Assembly (NCBI RefSeq): GCF_037024155.1
Contig: NZ_JAYKTS010000014.1
Coordinates: forward strand, 1 to 64,000
From: Bacillus sp. 2205SS5-2
GTDB taxonomy: Bacteria > Bacillota > Bacilli > Bacillales > Bacillaceae_K
DNA length: 64,000 nucleotides
Direction of reading: 5' to 3'
The notes beneath the pieces were generated by a model, which did not search any database, was not told the DNA's origin, and saw nothing but the letters and a program-made list of their open reading frames with translations. The translations under genes were made by a program, and so were the position numbers. Below, in pieces: positions 44,791 through 54,454 of this stretch. Positions within the stretch are counted from its first letter, which is position 1; each line of letters begins with the position of its first letter.

Positions 44791-45408
44791 AAAGTCAATC
44801 AAGAACACAAGAATCAACGTCGATCTAAGATATTAAAAGCAGCAGAAGCGGTATTTATCGAGAACGGCTATGAAAAAACGACTATGAAAGATGTTATGGA
44901 TAAATCTGATGTGAGTCGAGGTGGATTGTATCAATATTTCGCGAATAAGGAAGATTTATTTGAAGCGTTGATCTCAGAAGATGCGACGGAGAATATCGAT
45001 AGTTCTCTAGAGGATATGGTAAAACAGAAAGGCTCCTATTGGGATATTTTATTAGTGACATTTCTTGGTGAGGAAAAAAAACCAACCAATAAGATGGATC
45101 CATTAGCACCTTCAAAGCTTGAGTTCTTTATTACAAGAAGAAATGAAACAAAAAGGAAGGATCATGCTAAACAACGGTATCTTCAATTCTATCAAATGAT
45201 CAATAAAATAATTGAAGCGGGCGTAAAGGCAGGAGAATTTTCTCCACGATTTGATATAGGTGTGATTTCAAAGTCCATTATTTCTTATACTGATGGTCTA
45301 GCATTAGATCATGCCATATTAGATTCTGAAAGCATTCAATTAAAAGAGCAAACGGAATTATTATTTGAATATATTAGATGGGCTTTACATGTTAAAGAAT
45401 CAAAATAG
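44782..45408 (+). CDS. TetR-family regulator (YfiR-like)
   Basis: 208 residues. The N-terminal TetR helix-turn-helix is ILKAAEAVFIENGYEKTTMK followed by DVSRGGLYQYFANKEDLF. The C-terminal ~140 residues form the ligand-binding region. It overlaps the end of the broken MFS gene, its presumed target. The only likely operator is the palindrome at 44193-44212. It may now be a regulator without a working target. Confidence 0.85.
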   Translation: MPPKVNQEHKNQRRSKILKAAEAVFIENGYEKTTMKDVMDKSDVSRGGLYQYFANKEDLFEALISEDATENIDSSLEDMVKQKGSYWDILLVTFLGEEKKPTNKMDPLAPSKLEFFITRRNETKRKDHAKQRYLQFYQMINKIIEAGVKAGEFSPRFDIGVISKSIISYTDGLALDHAILDSESIQLKEQTELLFEYIRWALHVKESK

Positions 45409-45921
45409 AATATTAAAAAGGGCCTGACCCTTACTAAGAACTTTGACGGTTTAACTTTCATAGAATTTTTGAAAACTCCTTGATACATTCAAAGATAAAT
45501 TAGCCCATACATTTTTGGTTATAAATACGGTCCAATTGCATAGTGGCATAAATTTTTGTAACCCCTGAACAGTGTCATAAAAGAGTATATGTTGAGGTTC
45601 TTCAACAGAGAAAAGAGTTTATTTTAAGTAAGCGAAACGATAACACCCTCAACGTTGGACTATATTTACAAGGAACTGGAGCCCACTTGAGAAAGTGGCT
45701 TTAATCCAATGAAAGAAAGAGAAGAAACCGAATAAAGCACAACCATTTAACATCGTGCTGCTCTTTTCCAACTAGAACAGAGCAAGATTAAGTTCTATTT
45801 GGAGAAGGTCTGCAAGCAAAGCGCGGTAGATTCACTCTATACTGACTCTAGTAAACAAGCAAAATGCGACAACTGTCTTGCTAAAATATGTCTCTGAATG
45901 AAAGTCAAACTGTTTAAAGAA

Positions 45922-46082
45922 GGCTGTTTTGGCAAAGATTGTGGCCTTTCGTATCAATTTATTATCTAGGATAGAGCTTTATTTCGGGCATCATTTCGTT
46001 TATTTTTGATATAAATCAACAGTGAAATGGAGGATTTAGTCAAAAATCAGATGAAAGAGCAACAATGTATACGAAAAGAGCC
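45922..46082. repeat. MITE-like repeat, complete main-subtype copy
   Basis: GGCTGTTTTGGCAAAGATTG at the left and ATGTATACGAAAAGAGCC at the right with the standard interior. The rest of 45409-46302 contains only short protein-like traces near 45600-45710 that I cannot identify. Confidence 0.65.
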
Positions 46083-46302
46083 ATAAAAAAAGAAACTATC
46101 ATGCTGACAGATATTCTAAAGAGTATATAGAAGAAATGTTAGGTTTTACTGGGTAATATGAAAGGTCAAAATACTAGCAATAATTTTGTTAAATCAGCAG
46201 GGTTCAGGCAAAGGATTATCCGATTTACTAAAAAATTATTTCTATACTTAGTGCGAACTAGGGGTTATTTATATTATGCACGAAAGGCTGTGAAGTTATT
46301 TG

Positions 46303-46974
46303 ATGGGTTACAAAGCAATGCTATTTGATTTAGATGATACTTTACTTGATCGGGATAAGGCAGTAGATAACATGTTTTTAATTATGTTAGAAAAGTGGTA
46401 TGAGGGGATTACACTTCCAGCAAAAAATAAAATGTTGAAGAGATTCAAAGAATATGACAAAAGAAGCTATGGCTATAGTGACAAAACAACCGTCTTGGAA
46501 TCATTTTTTGATGAGTTTCCACCAAAGTATAGATTGCCAAGCAATTCCATCCAAGATTTTTGGAATCATCATTTTCCTCAATGTTTTTCGATAAACCAAC
46601 ATACTATAAATATCGTAAATACTATTAAGAAGCATGGTAAAGTTGCCATTATAACAAACGGTACAATTCAGAGGCAAAAAGCTAAAATAATGAACACTCA
46701 TTTAAGTGAATGTTTTGATATAATCATTATTTCTGAAGAAGTGGGGTTTAGCAAACCTGACAAACGCATATTTGAATTAGCCTTAGATAAGCTAAATGTG
46801 CAACCGGAAGAAGCATTATTCGTAGGAGATGACATAGAAAAGGATATTGGTGGTTCTCAAAATGCAAATATAAAGGGGGTATGGTTCAATCCACATAGGA
46901 TCAAGAATGGTTCCGAAATAAAACCATATGCCGAGATCAATTCTTTTGCTAGATTACTAAGTTATTTTACATAG
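46303..46974 (+). CDS. HAD-superfamily hydrolase (YjjG-like)
   Basis: About 223 residues. Motif I LFDLDDTLLD (nucleophile Asp), motif II IITNG, motif III lysine in GFSKPDKRIF and motif IV VGDDIEKDIGG are all present. It is a cytoplasmic phosphatase, perhaps a nucleotidase-like housecleaning enzyme as in YjjG/YfnB. The ATG at 46303 is chosen over the TTG one codon earlier; neither has a strong ribosome-binding site. Confidence 0.85.
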   Translation: MGYKAMLFDLDDTLLDRDKAVDNMFLIMLEKWYEGITLPAKNKMLKRFKEYDKRSYGYSDKTTVLESFFDEFPPKYRLPSNSIQDFWNHHFPQCFSINQHTINIVNTIKKHGKVAIITNGTIQRQKAKIMNTHLSECFDIIIISEEVGFSKPDKRIFELALDKLNVQPEEALFVGDDIEKDIGGSQNANIKGVWFNPHRIKNGSEIKPYAEINSFARLLSYFT

Positions 46975-47223
46975 GAATAATGAGGGTAGGTAGATTCACT
47001 TCAATGGATAAAATAGAAAATAAAGGATATCTTTAGAGGGTAAAGGTAATACGAAATAATTGATGATAACTTAGAAAATTTGTTTAACAATTAGAGGCGG
47101 TAGTTGAAAAGCTCGATACTCCAATAAACTTGCATACAAAAGGAAATTTTTGTTCTATAGATTTCACTATTAAACTTTAACACAGTCAAAAAATAAGAAG
47201 GATAGAATAATAGGAGGTGAAAA

Positions 47224-47427
47224 ATGAAAATTGGTTGTAATTAGAAATGGTCTTGTGGCTCAGGTGGGGAATGTAAAACTGGCTGTATAGAGAATCCAAA
47301 GTTATGCAGAAGTAGTATAAAAGAAACTAATACTCATGTAGAAGTGCAAGTATGGGGAAAAGGTATCTTAAACTGTCCCCTTTGTTAAGGACAATTTAAA
47401 AAAGCTTATGCTGATTATGGAAGGTGA
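47224..47427 (+). pseudogene. Cys-rich small protein gene with two in-frame stops
   Basis: An excellent ribosome-binding site (AGGAGGTG) precedes ATG and six codons. A TAG follows, then WSCGSGGECKTGC and a long readable frame ending NCPLC, a TAA and GQFKKAYADYGR before TGA. The CPLC-GQF context looks like a zinc-ribbon or Cys-rich small protein with two nonsense changes. Family unknown. Confidence 0.5.
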
Positions 47428-47713
47428 GTTCTGTATTGAATAGGGGTCATCACTTTATAAAATCCATTGATATCTATTGTGATTGTAGTAGGTCATCTGT
47501 CTCTCACGCTTCCTGAATAACAGGCACCATTATTTTAGTATTTGAAGAGAGAACCGTCACGATGCCCCCAATTTTTCCTATAATTCACCTGGAATAACAT
47601 TTTAATATTTACAGTAAGATAGTTTATAAAATAATATTTTTCTATACGATATAACGTAAAACATAGTTTTTAGACACAGATGATCTGAAGGAAACAAAGA
47701 AGTGAGGTAAACG

Positions 47714-48026
47714 ATGTCATATAATGGGGGACTGATGACCGAAGCCATGTAGTACTTGCGCTAATGCGACTTAATCATAGGTATCAGTTAATGCAAGCAA
47801 TTACAGAAGTGTCGGGTGGCAAAGTAAATATGGGGCCGGAACACTTTGCAGAGGACTCTCACGGATGCAAAAAGACGGACTTATTTCCTTAGCAGAAAAT
47901 GGTGGTAGAAGGAAGACCTACCTCATCACACCAGAAGGAGAAAGAGCGCTGAGAATAGAATATGGTCGATTAAAAGGCCTGATAGAAGAAAATGAAATTT
48001 TAGAAGGAGGAGATGATAATGAATAA
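47714..48026 (+). pseudogene. Decayed PadR-family regulator gene
   Basis: Pieces in different frames match a PadR regulator: MSYNGGLMTEAM, then YQLMQAITEVSGGKVNMGP, then MQKDGLISLAENGGRRKTYL and ITPEGERALRIEYGRLKGLI. At least two frameshifts and a stop interrupt it. It directly precedes a DUF2812 gene, the normal PadR-DUF2812 pairing. Confidence 0.8.
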
Positions 48027-49215
48027 AACGGTCCTCAAATTTCGCCCCAATAATTATTTGGAAATCGGAGAGCATGAAAGCTGGTTGGCAGACATGGCAG
48101 CTAAGGGACTTTACCTCGAAAAGATGGGAATCATTTTTGCTAAGTTTGTGAAAGGTGAACCGGAGAATATGAGGTACAGAATTGATGTTTCCACCAAAAA
48201 GAGCGTCGATTCAGATCAAATACATAAGTATGCGGAAAGTGGTTGGGATTATGTAACGAGCTATGGTTTATTTCATGTGTTTTCATCACCCGCCGAGCTC
48301 GATGCACCAGAACTTTATTCAAATCCTGTCGAGCAAGCTTATACATTAAAGGAATTAGACAAGAATTTAGCTCTGAAGGCCGTTATCAGTACATTCGGAA
48401 TGCTATTGATAACGGCGTTATTGTCTTCCATTTGGTTTCTTGACGGGACACCTTATTTCTTTATGGTGGAAGGAGGGGCTATAACACATCTAATAATAAT
48501 CATTTCCTTTGGATACTCCTCCTATACTTTGCTACAAGCAGCCTCATCCATTCGTTCGTTGCGGAAAATGATGATCGAAGGAAAACCGATTGATCATCAT
48601 GCTCCATGGAAGAAGAACCACCGATTACAAGCTATCATCGGATTTATTCTAACTGTATTGCTAGGGTTGGGTGCCAGCATCCCGTTGATACAGATGGCAA
48701 AGGTTGAATCGAAAACTTTGACCGAAACAAGCTTTGATCTGCCGATTATCAGATTAGCAGATGTCGAGAAGAATCCAGCTTTGCTACGAGAGGAAGCATC
48801 CTTTATGAGCGGAAATGTGGATCGTGGTAATCAATATACGTATGAGTGGAGTCCGTTAGCACCCGTGCAATATGACACCAACGAAAACGGCGTGGTTCCA
48901 GGAGAAATGTGGAAGGACGGGAGCGGTGAATATACACCATCCATTACATCAAAGGTTTATCAGCTGAGAATACCTATTATGGCGGATCATTTGATTTCCG
49001 ATTTAATCAAGAAATATATACATGATGACAGTGAAGAATTTATGGAAACAAGGCATCCAGAATTTGATCTTTTAATCGTTCATGAGAACGCTAAGAAGAA
49101 AGAAGTTTTTGCTGCAAAAGGAAAAGCCGTCATCCATGTTCGTTATTATGGCTATGCAGAACTCAATTCAGTGATTGAAAACATCGTTGAGAAGATTAAT
49201 TTACTAGCAGATTAG
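48019..49215 (+). CDS. DUF2812-domain membrane protein
   Basis: About 398 residues. The N-terminal DUF2812 region has HESWLADMAAKGLYLEK and YRIDVS. Two or three membrane helices follow (residues ~125-148, ~152-175 and ~207-227) and then an extracytoplasmic-like C-terminal half (~170 residues). DUF2812 proteins usually sit downstream of a PadR regulator; here the PadR gene is broken, so expression may be deregulated. The ATG at 48019 fits AAGGAGG (8 bases) better than the one at 48013. Confidence 0.8.
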   Translation: MNKTVLKFRPNNYLEIGEHESWLADMAAKGLYLEKMGIIFAKFVKGEPENMRYRIDVSTKKSVDSDQIHKYAESGWDYVTSYGLFHVFSSPAELDAPELYSNPVEQAYTLKELDKNLALKAVISTFGMLLITALLSSIWFLDGTPYFFMVEGGAITHLIIIISFGYSSYTLLQAASSIRSLRKMMIEGKPIDHHAPWKKNHRLQAIIGFILTVLLGLGASIPLIQMAKVESKTLTETSFDLPIIRLADVEKNPALLREEASFMSGNVDRGNQYTYEWSPLAPVQYDTNENGVVPGEMWKDGSGEYTPSITSKVYQLRIPIMADHLISDLIKKYIHDDSEEFMETRHPEFDLLIVHENAKKKEVFAAKGKAVIHVRYYGYAELNSVIENIVEKINLLAD

Positions 49216-49988
49216 AGTCTTGTGAAGTAGGAGGATCCTCACGATGTTTCTCATAAAACGTTCCATCGTCTCAATCAAGGAAAACCCTTTCAGAAAATCC
49301 TTACAGAATTAGGTGTTGAATTCAGTACATCATCGCAGAACAACGGGTGTGAAGATCTTAGGACTAACAGCTCATGCAGAGAGAACGTTTTTGAACGCTA
49401 CGTACTGGTCATATATAACTTCCTTCTCGTAAAGCAGCTGATTCCAATAAACCCATCTTGAACACAGAATAACCTCTACATCACTCCTTTTTCAAGGGTC
49501 TTGAACCCTTATCAATTGAGTGGATATGGTGTTTTATTAATCGTTGATAGAGTTAGTGAGCCAGGGACTAACCCTCTGGCTCTTTACCAATATTTAATGG
49601 TGAAATATTGTTTAGATTTAGTAACTACAAATACCTCCAAATTTTTGTTGAAATTATTGGGGGGACAATCATGAGTTGAATCTAGAGCTAAAGATTTCTT
49701 TTTTATTTGAAAGGCTCTTTTCGTATCCTTTTCTTTCTGAAATATCCTTATCTGACTTCTGTCTAGCCCGCAAAATGTAGGATATAAAAAGAAAAGTTGA
49801 GAGTCCTGAAGAATCAATAGGGTAAGCGTTAGTCATGAGAACATACCGGAAGAACCGTGCCCATGGACATGTATGTAATAGAAAAATGTAAGTTTCACTT
49901 TATTAAAGTAATCTGCCCAATATCGGAATAAAGAAAAAGCTGCAGATCAGCTGTGGATTCTCAGCAATCCCACCCGTTTGGTGTAGTT
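49216..49988. other. Gap with terminator-like hairpin and dispersed motif copy 3
   Basis: GAGCCAGGG / CCCTCTGGCTC at 49557-49583 is a bulged hairpin with T residues. A MITE-like left end GGCTCTTTTCGTATCC stands at 49713. 49842-49870 is the third copy of the ACATACCGGAAGAACCGT motif. No gene is supported. Confidence 0.5.
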
Positions 49989-50172
49989 CTACTCTTTCTG
50001 ACTATAGAATCCATAAGCAATAGTTCCAAGTAAAAGACCTATTCCACTTCCTAAAGAAATTGAAAAATACTTGAGAGATTGGTTCAAATAATACGCCAAG
50101 AATTACTCCGATACCTCCACCAAAAATCATTCCCAGTGGTATTAGACTATCTATAAAATCTTTGTTTTTCAC
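49989..50172 (-). pseudogene. Frameshifted glycine-zipper membrane miniprotein
   Basis: A GTG start after AAAGGAAG reads KNKDFIDSLIPLGMIFGGG and a hydrophobic helix to SQVF. One extra T in a T5 run shifts the frame; ignoring it the frame continues SISLGSGIGLLLGTIAYGF and ends SQKE. A ~60-residue two-helix protein with GxxxG-type motifs is implied. Family not recognised. Confidence 0.5.
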
Positions 50173-51093
50173 ACCTAATATTCTTCCTTTCTATACTACG
50201 TTATTGATAATTTATATTATTATATTCTTTCAACAAAAAAGTTCTTTTTTAGGGTCCTTTTGTAAATTAAATCTAACCACTTCTTATTCAGATTAAATTC
50301 CGGTTTGTTGAAGATTCCGCTAGCCCGGTCCAGCAATTGTGAAATAACAATTTAGCATTTATTCCTTCTATTTTCATCTCGTTTTTTTCGAGCAATTCTA
50401 TTCAGTGTTTTAAAGAGGATAACTCCTTCATAATTCCTGTATCATTATTCTTTTTTGAGTTTTCTGTATGCTTATAGATTTGATTGACACCCCAAAACAC
50501 TAAATTGTACTTTAGCTGAATATATTTCTGTTTATATAATACCATAAAAAGTAAATTGATCCTTGTCAAACTCAATAGCAACAATTTTCTCGAAAAGAGC
50601 CTTCTTTTTAAACCTCAGTAGGACGTTATAGTACGTCGGTAATCCAGCAATTTCCCCCACTAAAAAAGTGATTTACTAGAGTTTTTTCGTCTATGTCTTC
50701 GATTTGAAAGATACTTCCTTTCCCTAACAAACGGACCGAAATGAGGGCTATAGACACGTGAGATAAATGGTAGATGTAAAAGTGTTTTCTTCACGAAAGA
50801 AATTGAGTTAAGTACTCCCGCTGTTACAATTCATCGACATAATCAAGAAGATAGACAATCCCTCCGTCTGCCGTTGCGCTCTCCAAAGTGGGTTCAATAG
50901 AAAGTGTTCCTATTCTCGTACGAACTGCGTAATAAACATTCACTAGAAGGTACTCTTTCCATTGGATAGTTTGCTTCGTGTAAACCCTATTATATTAATG
51001 GTTAGCGCATTTTTTTATTCTTTTATCGAAATTATCTTTCAAATCTAGGGTGATGACACAAACCAAATTGTTTTCACTTCATAGATTGATAGT
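50173..51093. other. Gap without a supported gene
   Basis: A MITE-like right end (GCAACAATTTTCTCGAAAAGAGCC) lies near 50577-50601. Otherwise only short spurious frames. Confidence 0.4.
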
Positions 51094-51139
51094 ATTACAC
51101 TTAACATCTATCATTTGCAGCACTAGATGTTAGTGTAAT
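51094..51139. repeat. Inverted repeat upstream of the beta-propeller gene
   Basis: ATTACACTTAACATCTA and TAGATGTTAGTGTAAT form a 16-bp stem with one bulge, about 70 bases before the start codon. It could be an operator or leader hairpin. Confidence 0.5.
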
Positions 51140-51208
51140 CGGCCTGCCCAGTACTAATAAGACAGGTTTTTTAAAATCTAATGAAAGAAAAAGGAGGTGA
51201 GAGAATAT

Positions 51209-52228
51209 ATGAACAAGGATAAAGGATTCATTTATGTCAGTAATCGTGGTTCTGATACGGTTTCAGTTATAGATGTTGATTCAAACAAAGAAATCAAACA
51301 AATCCCAGTAGGACAAAGACCATTTGATATTAACATCACTCCAGATAATAACTTTCTTTATGTAGCAAATAGATGTTCAAATGATATTTCGGTCATTAAA
51401 ATCAAAAAAAATAAAGTAACTAAAACCATTAAGGTTGGAAAAACACCAATCGATATTGACTTCCAGCCTGGAGGAGACTTTAACTTCAGTGTAAATAATG
51501 GTTCCAATAATATCTCTGTCATTGACATTCAAAAAAACAAAGTTATTAAGGATATAAAAATTGGAAAGCAACCGTTTACTTCGAGTTTTACTACGAATGG
51601 AGATTATTACTATGCTTGTAATACAGGATCTAATAGTGTTTCTGTCGTAGACGCAGCCAAACTAAAAGAAATCAAACAAATTAAAGTAGGAAAACAACCA
51701 TTTCAGGCACGTGTATCTCGAAATAATGAACAGGTTTATGTACCAAACAACGGTTCTAATACCGTTTCTGTCATCGACACGGCCACTAACAAAGAGATTA
51801 AGCAAATCAAAGTTGGAAAACAACCATCACGAACCTTTGTATCACGAGATAACCGGTTGGTTTTTGTAAGTAATACGGGATCCAATAGTGTATCGGTGAT
51901 AGATATTGCCACATTGAAGGTCATTAAAGAGATTAAAGTTGGGAAAGGACCTTTTTTTGGAATGTTCACCCCAGATGGAAGTTCATATTATGTAAGCAAT
52001 ACAGGCGGCAAAACTCTATCGATCATTGATGTAGCCACATTGGCAGAAATTAAGCGAATTAAAGTTGGTGAGAATCCAGCAGTTGGCAGATTTACACAAG
52101 ATGGAACTCACTTTTATATTCCGAACTCTGGTTCAGACACCGTATCAGTTATTGATACATGTACACTTAAAGAGGTTAAAAAAATAAAGGTAGGAAAACT
52201 ACCAGAACAGGCCTTCTTTGTTTTATAA
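51209..52228 (+). CDS. YVTN-type beta-propeller protein (8 repeats)
   Basis: About 339 residues made almost entirely of eight 42-residue units with the pattern YVSNxGSDTVSVID, EIKQIKVGKQP and a short variable end. This is the YVTN/SMP-30-like beta-propeller repeat, closing one eight-bladed or similar propeller. No signal peptide or membrane segment is visible. Function is probably binding or surface display. It pairs with the next gene (74 bases apart, same strand). The ATG at 51209 is taken as start, 11 bases after AAGGAGG; a GTG inside that site is unlikely. Confidence 0.85.
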   Translation: MNKDKGFIYVSNRGSDTVSVIDVDSNKEIKQIPVGQRPFDINITPDNNFLYVANRCSNDISVIKIKKNKVTKTIKVGKTPIDIDFQPGGDFNFSVNNGSNNISVIDIQKNKVIKDIKIGKQPFTSSFTTNGDYYYACNTGSNSVSVVDAAKLKEIKQIKVGKQPFQARVSRNNEQVYVPNNGSNTVSVIDTATNKEIKQIKVGKQPSRTFVSRDNRLVFVSNTGSNSVSVIDIATLKVIKEIKVGKGPFFGMFTPDGSSYYVSNTGGKTLSIIDVATLAEIKRIKVGENPAVGRFTQDGTHFYIPNSGSDTVSVIDTCTLKEVKKIKVGKLPEQAFFVL

Positions 52229-52302
52229 CAACTGAAGAATGATAGAAGATCAGTTCCTCAGGTCGTTCTATTAATAGAAATAATTGGATTGGAGGAAACA
52301 AA

Positions 52303-52821
52303 ATGGGAAATTCGATTAAACCTGTTGCTAATATTATCAATTCCGCTTTTCAATCCTCAAAGGGAAGAAATTTTGCTGGACTAACGGACTTATTAACATT
52401 TGGAGAAAATACTGTAGCTTGGGGTCGTCTCTTTAATCCGCCTACCTCTAAAATTGATTTATTTTTTGACTTCTTTACGCTAACAAACTTCTCCACCTCT
52501 CCCTATACGGCCAATCTTTTCGTCGATGCAATCCCGCCTGGGGAAATTTTTACTTCCTCTAATGTAGGGAATTTAAACACCAATTTCAATACCAAGCCGC
52601 AAGGAGAATTGCAGTTCAATCCCTCGGTAGAAGGAGAAAAAATTGGGGGAGTGAATACTGTTCTAAGACGAGTACCCGCAAATGAAACGATAACGAGTGG
52701 ACAAATTAGTGGGAAAATTATCATTGCCCCTGGTAATTCCATTCTATTCTTATTAACAAGTGATGAAGTTGTAAAAGCTAGAATTGGATTTGAATGGTGG
52801 GAGGGGACAAATATCTTTTAA
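52303..52821 (+). CDS. DUF6143-like protein
   Basis: 172 residues, beta-rich in appearance: LTFGENTVAWGRLFNPPTS, FFTLTNFSTSPYTANL, PPGEIF, VLRRVPANETI and a C-terminal KARIGFEWWEGTNIF. This agrees with my memory of the DUF6143 family of Bacilli, which I give with moderate confidence. It follows the propeller gene and has GGAGG before the ATG. The pair may form a secreted or spore-surface complex, but no export signal is visible. Confidence 0.6.
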   Translation: MGNSIKPVANIINSAFQSSKGRNFAGLTDLLTFGENTVAWGRLFNPPTSKIDLFFDFFTLTNFSTSPYTANLFVDAIPPGEIFTSSNVGNLNTNFNTKPQGELQFNPSVEGEKIGGVNTVLRRVPANETITSGQISGKIIIAPGNSILFLLTSDEVVKARIGFEWWEGTNIF

Positions 52822-53073
52822 AGGTTCTGGTTCGAAAACTTCCATATCCATGCAAGTCCTCTCGGAAACTTGAGCTTAATGATGTTAGAATTTTAAAAGA
52901 GAAAGTGACCGCCAGTATGGAAAATTAATATTTTTTCAAATGGAAGAACTATCAACCTGAAATCACAATCTTAAAGGTATGTAGGAACCTCTATCTGGTC
53001 TAGTAGCTTCAACAGGAAATACGATTGGTTTTCACCTAAGTGATCAAAAGATATATAAGCAGCCGGGCGCGTT

Positions 53074-53463
53074 TTAAGGAAGCCTTGGCTGCTTATTTCG
53101 TGTGATCACGGAAGTATTAATAAGATTGACATACTTCTGGTGAAAACGATAGTAGATAAAACATAATAAATACAGGTAACCAATCCATAGATTCTGTTGT
53201 TTGAGCCTGTAAACAGAGTAATAATCCACTAATGAAGCATAGTATTTGATGCTTTCATTAGAAAATCCCAAATCTGGTAATAATTTTTGATCAACCTGGT
53301 ATAAAGAATGTCTTTGTTTCCCTCGTTCCATCTCACGCTTTATTTCGCCAGCACTAAAGTCCATTGATTCGTGTGAAAGCTGTGTAAATTCATACAGACC
53401 TTCAAAATCTTCAAGTAGTCGCTTCAAGGGATCGATATTAGTCTGTTTTAGGCGATATTGCAT
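53074..53463 (-). pseudogene. Tn3-family transposase fragment (DUF4158 region)
   Basis: 129 residues including DFEGLYEFTQLSHESMDFSA, KLLPDLGFSNESIKYYASLV, DYYSVYRLKQQNLW and YLYLLCFIYYRFHQK. These are typical of the N-terminal domain of Tn3-family transposases (normally ~1000 residues). The catalytic DDE part is absent and no terminal inverted repeats are evident. It marks an old transposition event between the propeller genes and the peptide-synthetase cluster. Confidence 0.8.
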
Positions 53464-53823
53464 TATGACAATTAATCGCTTTTGTTAGTGGGTTATGGCT
53501 TTCCCTACCGATTCTTGCATAAAACTATAACCGGAGATAACTATGACCTGCTATGATAAATAATTCATGATTTCACGAAAGATAAAGATTGGTACCACAA
53601 AAAGTTACGGACTAATAAGCCCTTTTTTCAATTGTCGTTTTTCTTCGGCATTTCAACTGCGATAGTTAAAAAGTTCACGAATCAAGTGCTGCTTTATTAG
53701 CCTAGTATTTTTACCAACTACATATAGATTGACCAGTTCACGATAGTAAAATGCTTGTTTAGAATACACCTAAGATCCTCATCAACTTCTTTGAGGTCGA
53801 ATGTGAAAAATTGGTGTTTCATT

Positions 53824-54344
53824 TTAAAAATATCCAAGCTCAAAGATAAAGAAGGCCTTAGAATTGACCAACGAAAACTTAACTTCTTTGATTATAAAAT
53901 GTTTAATCAAACTATTTGGTGCTTGGTGAGAAAAAATTTTCTTATTAGACAACATAGATTCCTGAAACTGAAAATCGCTTCTAACTGTTAAACCATATAG
54001 CGGTGTGTCATATCGGAAAATTTCAATAACCTTAACATTTACCATCATGTAGAAGTGTTAATGTGTTCTTATGCATGTGGAACAATTACGTAATCTAGCT
54101 TCTTTTTAACCAATAGATCAATAGAATTCTCAAATGTTTCATGGAGGGAAACTTTGCAAATAGGAGAATTTTTAAAATGTTGTTCAATAAATGATTTTGC
54201 TGCAAACTCGCTACTCGTTCCTAAGGGACCTAAAGTTCCAATTGTGATGAACTCTTCGTTTAGAAACGTATTAGGATCAACATTGATACCTTCCACAAAA
54301 AAGCTACCACCAATCTGTTTTATTTCATAATAAATAAATTTCAA
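53824..54344 (-). pseudogene. Decayed BacA-like prephenate decarboxylase gene
   Basis: The first frame (54344 down to 54069) reads ITIGTLGPLGTSSEFAAKSF, then KVSLHETFENSIDLL and LDYVIVPHA before a stop. A second frame (from ~54048) continues FRYDTPLYGLTVRSDFQFQE, NKKIFSHQAPNSLIK and EVKFSLVNS. Together they follow the BacA / prephenate dehydratase-like fold. One nonsense change and one frameshift near 54060 separate them, with another near the 3' end. BacA removes CO2 from prephenate in the anticapsin/bacilysin pathway. Confidence 0.75.
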
Positions 54345-54454
54345 ATTCTTATGTTAGTTATAATGTTAATAAATACAAACAAAAAATTCAATTAGTTTTT
54401 TGTTGACAATCACTAACTAAATCTGTAAAAATTAAAATAAAACGAGGTGAAGTA

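Noticed and set aside
50402-50584. 60-residue minus-strand frame
   Set aside because: AT-rich, no ribosome-binding site, no recognisable feature, and it begins in a MITE-like end.
53755-53991. 78-residue plus-strand frame over the BacA-like relic
   Set aside because: It overlaps, on the other strand, the clear BacA-like fragment and shows no features of its own.
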